NCBI RefSeq assembly: GCF_040581485.1
Contig: NC_090128.1
Coordinates: 42,686,931 to 42,750,930, forward strand
Direction: 5' to 3'
Length of the DNA stretch: 64,000 nucleotides
Origin: Linepithema humile
Taxonomy: Eukaryota > Arthropoda > Insecta > Hymenoptera > Formicidae
Shown here: piece after piece, positions 50,708 to 64,000 of the stretch
Layout: every line of letters begins with the position of its first letter
Numbering within the stretch: position 1 is the first letter of the stretch
The notes under the pieces: model-generated
The model's input: the letters and a program-made list of their open reading frames with translations, nothing else
Told to the model about the DNA's origin: nothing
Databases searched by the model: none
Program-made: the position numbers and the translations under genes

Positions 50708-53700
50708 GGGCTTCTCCCGCGGGAGAGAAACTTTATTTTTGCTCATCGATCGCGTTTGTACGCGACCGCACTTGCACGCGCGGGAATACTCCGTCAGCTT
50801 CGTCGATGAGGTTTGTCAATTATACTTAAACTACGCGCATTGATAGGAAATCAGAGTTCCTGGCTTCCCAGCAAAACCTGACCGGCGATTGGTTACAAGC
50901 GCGAAAACATTATGATTCTCTCTTTTTTACAATTGTCAATTCTCGATCATTCGACTGGGCCTATCGAAATTCTTTGTAGAAAAAATCTGGTAATTATTTT
51001 TGAGGTTCTGTTGAAAACTAATGTCTTTACGACCGGTTTATATTATATTTACATTCTTAGGTGTAACGTTCCATTTTCTCTCCAACAAAAATTTCTTTTT
51101 CTTTACAAGTACTCAAATAACACGAGTCGAATATTGTGAAATAGAAAGACCATGCTTTTGAGAGTTAATTAACCGTTTCTCCATGTTCTCCAGTTACCGT
51201 TCGCAAAATTGTTAATTCTACTCGAATACGCCTTTGGCAATGAAAGTTGAAATTTCATACGCACATATGTATGTGCGTAGGCTTACCAACCACGCGAACC
51301 TATATGCGAACGTTTTAAAATCTTTTATTCAGCGCTTTTCATTTTCGGATAAAGATATACAATCGGCTTTTCAATGCCACCAGGCTTTTGTGAGAGAATG
51401 TCGTGTGTTTTACGGTTCAATAAATTTCAGCGCGGCGCGCACCGATGTGTGCAGACAACGTATGTAGACCAAGGCATAACAATGTCATCAATGTCTTCCG
51501 GTCGACAAGGCACTTGCTGTCGTCAGTTCTCGCTTTTCTGATGCGGGCTAAATCGCACGATGTTAAGGGAGTAAAGGGTCTTAGAAACGACACGAGTCGA
51601 ACACAAGTGAAATCTTATCGCGTATCGACATCGTATCAAGGCACCGTTTCTCCACGCCGTGCGTTTTTACCGAAACATGCAGTCTTGCGTTTTGAAAAAT
51701 ATTCGAAATAAAATAGGATACTTGTTATGCTGTGGCAGTATTTTCGAAAAACAGCAGTTTAGAAAATCGACAAAGTTACAAATATTTAAATTGTTGAAGT
51801 AGGAAAAACGTTTTGTGATAAAAAATCATTATGTTTTCAAACGATTTATTATACTGTCAAAGAATTATTACGTTACTGCTTGATAGAATTTGATCGAATT
51901 TTGCAATATTATTTATTACGAGAATAATTATAGTGCGTATCTGATGTTAAACAAAATGCAAATTAATCTTTGAACATTTGATTTTCAAATTCAATTTTTG
52001 CTTTGTACTTGATTTTGCAAACAATTTCGTTTAAATAGGAAAGCCATATTTTGACGTTGTAAAATTTTGATGTTGGTTATATTATTTCTTCCGTTTGCAA
52101 CTTATACACCATGTATTCTTATCTTCTCGGGCTAAAACACAAAAAACTAGGTGACGCCGGAGCGAGAACTCTTCTCTCATCTTTCGTATGGATACGACCA
52201 CGATTTCTCTTCATTTTTGGAGCTACACACATTATTTACTCGCACTTTATCACCATTTCCGCCGGCCTCTGGTGGTCGCCATAACACGGTCGCTATTTTA
52301 TCTCCCGTTTCCTTTCACGCTATCACGCTTCTTCACCGCTAACTTTACAGCACACATATGTACGTTCAGTCGACAACGCGCGCTTTGCCAGACTCAAACT
52401 TCCGTTTAAACTTTATGCCTTCAACTTTAACCCTTTGAACTCTTATCTTTCATATTTATGGAATATTTTTAAAAGTTATTTAACTCATTATTAAGTATTG
52501 TAGGATGTTTCTCTAATAACATGATAATAATAAGTTTTTACAGTTACTGATAATTAAAAGAAAAATTTGAATCTTTTAATTAAAAATTGTTTGTATTTTG
52601 CAAAATTACAGAATTGGACAAAGTAGTTTTCGTGTGTTTAATTGGATGATAGAATCTGAAATCTGTAATTTAAGATATTTAATAATCAAATAGCTTAATA
52701 GTTAATAAAAATACAAAAAGCTTATGTTTGTCAATAAATTTGCTGGTATTAAAAATACTGACCTATCATTAAATTATTCGTACATACAGAAGTCTTTTTA
52801 TATGCGCATTAAAAATATTATTAGTCGTGGTCATCAAGGCTTATACGCGAGGGCAGTAACAACATTAAGGCCATAATGACCAAGTGCGTTGACGTTATGC
52901 AAATTATGTGGCGGAACGTTAGGCGAGTTATTTCATTACGCGCGCATTTTTATTCGTAATCATGGATTTCACACAGCATTAATTTCGCAATTTCGACACG
53001 AAAAATATCTTTGAAAGCTCTCGCAGTTTGCGAGATATATTCTCGTTGGAACGTTCGAAATGTCGAAATTATATGATTTACTTCCACGATGAACCGTCCG
53101 AGACGCGAAAGGCCTTACGACGGAATCCGGCAAGTTGCCGGTGAGCCTTGTACCATCGCGGAGTACAAAGGATCGAGTACTTGGCCAGGAGTCACGTGAC
53201 AGAACGCAGAAGAGACTAGCGTGCGTGTCCTTGCCAGGGTGTTCGTCACAGAATTAATGGCCGACTCGGGGGGCTACGGAAAGCATTATTCCGGTGGAAA
53301 GGCGACGAGGCAAGAAATTATGGTTTCGCGTTCATTGGGGGTCGACGAAGGGACCGTATCTCCGGGATGGAGGGCGAAGGGCGTCTGGTTTATTGGGGAT
53401 TATGCCCGGGATATTGGAACATATGCTTTCTGCCTTACGTCCGGGGAAAGCTCTTGGTGAAAGTTATCGACTGTTTGATCGTCCAGAAAATACGAGAATG
53501 ACTTTATTGTCCGTTTGGGGTCGTTTTTTTTTTGTGCTGTCTTCAATGCTATAATAACTTCGTGAAAAGATACGAGATAGTTAATCGTGATAGACTCATT
53601 CTCTACAACTGATAGGCAAAAGTTCACGACAGGGTCAATTGATCATATAATCTCTCGCGTCGCACAGGGTGCGAAAAGTTGCAAGTATCTGTATATTTTT

Positions 53701-54682
53701 AATCAGAATCTTATTTGTTAGTTAATTTAAAATAAACTTTGTTTCAACGAGAGATTTCCTCGTTCCACGGCTTCGATTATTAAGATATTCAACGTGGGAA
53801 ATTAAAAGTCGCGAACAGTTTTACGAAGTTAGTGGTCCCATGTCTAATTTTCATCAAGAAAACTTTGCCTCTAAAGCTGTTAAAGAATAATGTATTCTCA
53901 CCGCTACTGATTTAGAGTTACCGTTACATTAACCAACGGTATTTGTGCGGGAAGTGCAGTGTTCTGGAATAATTGATCGCGGCTTGACAACCACAGAATG
54001 CATTTCTACGTTCTGTTCTCTCCATTCCCCCCCCCCCTCTCCCTCCCCCTCTCACTCGTTTCTCCCTCCTCTCGCTCTCTCTTTCTCTTGATAGGATGGA
54101 AACCGGGATGCATACGTGTCTGCATTCAGTATCTACGATACGTCCCACGATGGGCGTGATGGCCGTCGAAAGACACGAACGTGTGTCCCGGGTGCGATTT
54201 GCTGACTGGCTCTCCCCTGTCTGTGCAGACGAAGTTAATCGGCCCCGAGATAAGGGATGACGCCTCACTTCCGCGGTAATTAGGTTGTGCGGTTCAGCAA
54301 CAATGGTGATAGAGCGCGATAACGAGCAACCCGACGTGCCCGCGGAAATGCGCCGGCGAAATGCTGGATTTATTGTTGCGACATTCCCCAAGCACGATTC
54401 CTCGACTCTACCAGGGAATTCTTGATGATGTTCGCGTGGATGTTCTCGCGCGACGCGATGCCACGATATTCGTTGCATTCAATCTGTTGAAGCACTGCAT
54501 CTAATTAAGTTTCAGTTAATTAAAATTTCGTGGAATTTTGTGAAGTTGATCAGTCTGCAACTGACAGTATTTTTTCTAAATATAAAGCAGATATAAATAT
54601 AAGCAATAACTTTATTATACATTTATAGTTATAAAAGATAGAGTTGCGCAATTACGTAAATACATGAAATAAAAACTCAAAC

Positions 54683-54717
<35 letters not shown>
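54683..54717. repeat. (TA)n followed by T17 homopolymer
   Basis: About nine TA units run directly into seventeen T. A simple low-complexity repeat with no associated gene signal. Confidence 0.92.
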
Positions 54718-57700
54718 AACATCACGCTAATTTGTATGTAATGGACACTTAGAGATAAATGTCAAATATAAATGTACTTCATTTAGTATATTTTTGCAAA
54801 ACAAATTCTTCTCCGCTTTTATTTGTTAAACACTTCAGTTTTATTGCATTTAATTATAACGGTGCACAATTGTTATTATTATAAAAGCACAAAGAAAGTA
54901 TTATTGGCGTACATCAGTCATTTTTTATACCTTGAATCGTTCCAGCGGTGATTCAGCTAATAACGAACGGCATGGAAATGCCATTAAACCGCGGTATCGT
55001 TATTATCCGATCAATGCATTGTGAGCAGACACTTTTCTTCTCGATTTGAGTCTTCTGTCTCTCTATTAATACACTATTTAAAGAAAAGTTCACGTTAAGT
55101 AGCGTACGTATTTCTGGGAATAAAATAAAAGGGCGACACTACGCTTTCACTGGAATTGGATCGTGTAGTTTAGTAATAATAGTGATATAGTGTCTTCGTA
55201 GAGTTCTATTATTACCTCATATATTACGGAGATGGTTCTAAGGTAATAAAACAACGGACGAAAGTACGGGACGACTTTGCCGTTATCAATAATCCGTTAA
55301 CTCTTAACAAAATAGAAACTTATGCTAGCTCAGCGGAAATAATAATTTATCGCATCGATTTAACCATAATTCGCAGCTCCTCCGCTTATCAGAGATATTA
55401 ATTTATTTCGTCATGTAATATTAAACTATTAACTTTAAGCTTGCACCAATTTTATAATTTTAGCAGTGTTATTTTAATTACGTTATGAAATGTTATTAAA
55501 AGTGGTTTCAAAATTTTTTAAGTAAATATCTGAAAGCTCATTTTTTCCGTCTGACCGATTCACGACGAATGAAAGCGGCATCGATTATGAATAACTTTGA
55601 ATACCGAAGCGAATGATTTGCGAAAACTCCGTGAAAAGAGGGAATCGCTGTTTTGAACTAATTAAATTTTGCGGCTCAGTAGCGATGATTATTGGATAGC
55701 TGACAGCTCATCGTGCTACCGCATCTCCGGCTTCATTTACTGCACATGACTCTGAGAGTGCCTTCGGGATAGAGATATTGGAAAGCTATTTAATCATGTA
55801 TGAATCAAAATGCAACAGTTTCTAGTAATTTTCTTTGAATTTTTTATAAAAAGAATTATTGTTCTCCAAAAGATTATATAATGTGTTTTTATCACATACT
55901 TGTATATAGAGTATAATTTCAAGATCTCTATTCTGTCTGATCATATTGTGACCACTTCTACTTACTTCCGACGCATCTGTTATTATAAAGAGAAAGTAAT
56001 TATTTGTACAATTAATAAGTTTTATAATTAATGAAAAAAAATCTTCCGAAAACAATTCTAAATTGTAAATCATATTTTTCATCTACATTTTTTATAACAT
56101 TATGTCCAATATTTTCGCGCTTGCCAAAGGCGATTTTGCTCGGTCGGCGACCCTTGTTTTTTCATACGAATTTGTGACACAATTTTATACGCACAAAATT
56201 TTGTTCTGCTACTGGCGGACGTACATAATTCCGCAATAAAAGTAGAGCCGTGTTTTTTACGTGTGTATTCAAATACCAATGACGATATTGCACTTGATAT
56301 TTGCTCGAGGCGACTCGTTTTAGAGCTATCGCACAATCGACATTGTCAATTATTTTTTTCTAAAATTTATTGGACAGAGGTGATTCTTTTCGGTCAAATA
56401 TTGATCGACTTTTATTTCATTTTAATTGTTAACAAATTTTAGCGAAGGAATGTTGATAAAACCCTTACGTTAGTTTGTAGTATATACTGGTTAGGTCTAG
56501 TTGTATACCGGTACCTATCGTCAAATAGTTGATTGCGCGATTTTACGCGAATTAGAGCCAACAGATTTATTCGCGTCACGCGGAATCCACGCCGCCACTG
56601 CCGTAACCGGCAGCTGCATATGGATGAACGTGGGTGTTCCCGGCCGTGTCGCGCCGATGTTAATCGTCACTGGGATAAGAGCCGACGGCTGCATCGCATG
56701 GCAATTAGATTATGCGACGCAATAACGATAACGATGACAATTATAACCGTGTCGACGAGGTGATAACCGGTGCGCGTTCTCTCTGCCCATCGAGTAAACG
56801 CCGAATTGTTTCCCGCCTTCCCGTTTATCGACTATCGCTCATCGTGATAATCTTCGGCGGACAACAGACTTGATAATTCGTTATCTGCTCGACGAAACGG
56901 CTACGATGATATTCGATCTGTCAAATCTCACGCGTGATTGTTTATCAACGCTCTGCTTTGCACGCGCGAGTTATAGTAGCATTGTCGCGTGCGAATGAAA
57001 CGAGAACAATTTACCGTTCGTGTTTCTTCGTGCGAGCGAATCGTTCGCTCTTCCATCGCGGCCGATTGATCGTGTCGCGACGCATCGCTTTGGATTTATT
57101 TCACTGTGCGATTCGTTCAGTGCGATTTTTCTCACCGTGTGCAGGGCGTGCTGTAACGTTACTTGGATCTTGATAAAGAATATACCGTATGATGATATTT
57201 TTCTCAAAGCTAACTATACGTACACGACGGGCTTTTAAAGCTTATCAAAGTTTAAACTCTAGAATTATAATAATGTTAATAATTTGCTGTTACATATTGA
57301 TTACTTGTTTTATTTAATAATGTATTATAACGCTTTAATTTTCTCGTTGTTTCTCACAAAAATATATAAGTAATGACACGATTATTTACCCTTCCGTTCC
57401 GTCCGCCTAATACTCAAAATTGAATGGACTAATTAATGTTGATGTCAAACAGTTGAGTAAGAATAAAGAAAAGTTTGCGTACTTTGGAGTGATTCTTATC
57501 GCGCATTGTGTATATCATAACTTTGTATTTTTATAAATTCAAACAGAGCGTTGGATATTTACATTGATGCATCCCTCAGGGGTTACAAAAATGTTAATAA
57601 TGCTTTGTTTCATTATCTTACCCCATCCACCGGGTTGGATCAAAGTACAAGGAAGATCCCGAAGAAGAATACCCCGAGGGTACAATGAAAATCCTCAACA

Positions 57701-59743
57701 AGGCAACATTTTCCTTAATTATTTCACGGCGTATAGTTTGTGCGCAGATGCAGTGAAAATAACGTCTATCGTCGATTTATTTGAATATTATTTCATCTAC
57801 GAATAAAATGCCTCTTCTAGTTATATTAAGCGTGTCTGATTATAATATAGCCACTCGCATTTGTTTCTCAGTTACCTAATTATAATGTGGCGCCGCTACT
57901 ATTTACCTTCAATTTATTTCGAAATAAAGTAGCCATTACATATTTCCGTCTTATTATATAACATCACAATATTTGCTATAATATTGTTAACCGTTGTTTT
58001 TGGACTGCTGGCGGAGATCTTTTCGCTCGGATTTTCACAAGATTTTCGCGCAATTTCCACGCGATTTCGCGAAAATTGGAGGTAACACAATCACGAGATC
58101 GCTCTAATTACTTGCGAAGGCGCAAACGCTCGCAATATGTTCGATAGCAATCGGCGCATTGAATCGGCCCCGCGTTTCTCGCTTTAACACGCGTATTTTT
58201 TTACTTTCGTCCTGGATTTCATACGTGATATTTTCGCCGATCGTCATTCGTTATATGTACATTCGGTGTATTCCATGAATCGCAAATCTCGCGGCGCATT
58301 TTTAAAGACCATCTCATTGGTTCGATTCCGGAAAATATTCGCGCGAGCGCGCGCGATTCTATTGCGATGCAACTGACGCCGGATGTAGCTACGACTGCAT
58401 CCAAATGTGCTGCGCTGCTCGCCCTGAACGTTGATTGCCGGCGTACCTTTGATTGTATTGGTGCGCGTTATGCTAACTCCCTTTGCTCCTCGATCGTGTA
58501 TTAAAGGCTTAAAGGCATTACACGGCAGTCGAGTTGGTTTATGGCGTGCCGTAAGTCTGCCGCATATAGCGAGCATAGATTTTGCCGGCAACAATAGCTG
58601 CCCACGCAAACTTTGATCGCATTCAATTTTTAATGTTGATTCTTTGATTTCATCCTGTGAAATTAATACGCTCCTTGTCTCTGCGCTGTAGACAATTTTG
58701 TTTTATTTCATGTCGAGAATTAATTAAGGAGTCCAAGATTGTAAGAATTGTGAGATTGAAATTGAGTGTAAAAGTCTAATAAGCAAAACTATTCGATAGC
58801 GAGAAAAATATTGCGCTCTATATATGCATGCTGCAGGGAGCAATTAAAAATTTAGAGATTTATACTTTATTCTGCACTTAGCAAATTACGCCTGACGAGC
58901 AATATGAAAATTTAGTCATCACTTTAAAGTTTATTATGTAGAACTTTAGATAAGGCGCAAATTGAATAGGGCATCAGAGGGTTAATGTCCGCTGCAACTG
59001 GGGCAGAGTAGATCCACGGTAATTAATAAAATTAGGGTCGATCGAGGCACAACTTGAAAGTTACTACTCTCGGCCGTGTACTTCAGACCGATCTAGATAT
59101 ATGAATCTATTACAATATCTGTCGTTATAAGAGAAATAATAATTATCGTTACATTATAGCCATTCTAATGTATTTAACGCACTAAACATATTATATTTTA
59201 ATTGTTCGTCGTAAACATTATTATTTTCACACATACATATAACGCATAAACGTAAAAACGTTGTGCGAGGCATGCAGAGGAGAAAACGGGCATTCGAGAG
59301 AAAACATTATCCGATCATTACCAAAATGAGATTTTAAGCGATCCCGTGCTTTGCCAAACTTATTAATCGATATGGAAAGTAGGGTGAGAGTCGCGGAGAA
59401 CGCGGCCGCATTTTTAAGCAAACGCAAACAGCATTTTGCATTTCCTTCCTCGTTCACGCAAACAAACATATCGACGATCATCCGAACGGATTGCTCTAAT
59501 TTGCATGCTCAACGTGAGCCAATACCGGGGCGGGTAAACTCGCGCCATAATCGTGACAATAAACGGGATATCCCGCGGAAAGAGGCGCGTCTGCATAAAA
59601 ACCGCATTCGGCCTCGCCGCTGCAGTGCGCATCGACACACGTCTGACACGTAACGGCCAGCGTCCGTCGTTTATATAAACGGCGATGCGAATGGATTCGA
59701 GTGGGGTATCGCGTATGGAGGGGATCCTCATCGCTGGTGCTCG

Positions 59744-63813
<4,070 letters not shown>

Positions 63814-64000
63814 ATGATGGCGGCGGCGGTGGTGGCGGCTAAAAAGTTGTGCTTGCTCGGCGAACTGCTGAGCCTGTCATTCGCACGCTTCCGCGAACGC
63901 TCTGGAACTGATTTAAAGACGAATGAAGGTCTACTTTTCTCGCGTGCGGAACTCCCGGGATTAAGAGAACGGCGGCAGTCGCGCACCGTTAATTGCACGA
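63814..64000 (+). CDS. Possible start of an unidentified coding exon, open at the window edge
   Basis: Two consecutive ATGs (63814 and 63817) open a frame that continues 62 codons to the end without a stop. The second has A at -3 and G at +4. The translation starts MMAAAVVAAKKLCLLGELLS, an alanine- and leucine-rich start that might act as a weak hydrophobic leader, followed by an arginine-rich segment. There is no recognisable domain and no clear splice donor before the edge. In CpG-rich DNA a frame of this length can arise by chance. The antisense frame 63723-63998 starts at GTG and is not favoured. Confidence 0.2.
   Translation, partial: MMAAAVVAAKKLCLLGELLSLSFARFRERSGTDLKTNEGLLFSRAELPGLRERRQSRTVNCT

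Larger units (their letters stand above)
47210..59743. other. Non-coding stretch with CpG-rich patches, no gene supported
   Basis: Alternating AT-rich DNA and CpG-rich patches at 47320-47720, 50100-50840, 53080-53480, 54000-54460, 56560-57160 and 58000-58620. Small structures include a 16-bp palindrome CTCTTTACGTAAAGAG (47949-47964), a (GT)n run at 48617-48638, a 10-bp-stem hairpin at 49171-49194, a 22-bp palindrome at 51258-51279, a C-run tract at 54027-54050 and a (TA)n-T17 run at 54683-54717. Frames of up to 184 codons occur on both strands of the CpG-rich patches without any recognisable domain. Confidence 0.5.

Noticed and set aside
53924..54478. 184-codon minus-strand frame
   Set aside because: Its arginine- and glycine-rich part comes from a C/T-rich low-complexity stretch, and the remainder matches no family known to me.
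58315..58335. GGTTCGATTCC resembling a tRNA B box
   Set aside because: No A box at the right distance and the T-stem would pair poorly, so no tRNA cloverleaf can be drawn.

Overview
This window looks like nuclear DNA from an insect, most likely a hymenopteran and possibly an ant. The long non-coding stretches are AT-rich, CpG is not depleted and forms GC-richer patches, (GA)n microsatellites are hundreds of bases long, and the only convincing coding signal is a single exon with a splice donor. The placement is inference from composition. No complete, recognisable gene lies in the window, and I saw no bacterial-type operon, rRNA, convincing tRNA, CRISPR array or transposase reading frame.

Layout. 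From 1 to about 36.4 kb I see no supportable gene. This AT-rich DNA carries occasional CpG-rich islands, a 251-bp mariner-like MITE with TA duplications (1174-1424), a striking near-perfect inverted repeat with 284-bp arms (9521-10097), a weaker MITE candidate (14346-14617), small tandem duplications, a compound CT/TA microsatellite, and a 674-bp (GA)n array (34574-35247). From 36.4 to 38.1 kb, a second (GA)n array is followed directly by about 1.1 kb of CpG-rich promoter/5'UTR-like sequence. It leads into a first coding exon (37823-38066, + strand) that ends in a hydrophobic signal or anchor segment and a consensus GTGAGT donor. The protein family is not recognised from these 81 residues.

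From 38.1 kb to the right edge no confident downstream exon is visible, so most of it may be a first intron of more than 25 kb. That would be typical of insect membrane or secreted neural and developmental genes, but the identity here is unknown. This half holds a 114-bp tandem duplication (43252-43436), a 678-bp element with 101-bp terminal inverted repeats (46532-47209), and several hairpins. GC and CpG rise from about 56 kb to the edge. At 63389-63590 a third long (GA)n array again sits just before CpG-rich DNA, which holds an ATG-initiated frame (63814) still open at the edge. This may be another promoter or first exon, but the support is weak.

Most reading frames in the window are uninformative. 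Many lack an ATG, several exist only because a dinucleotide repeat has no stop codon, and the CpG-rich patches often have overlapping frames on both strands. I found no evidence for a new multi-gene system. The most unusual object is the long hairpin at 9521-10097, which is either a young fold-back element or hairpin-RNA locus, or an assembly artefact.
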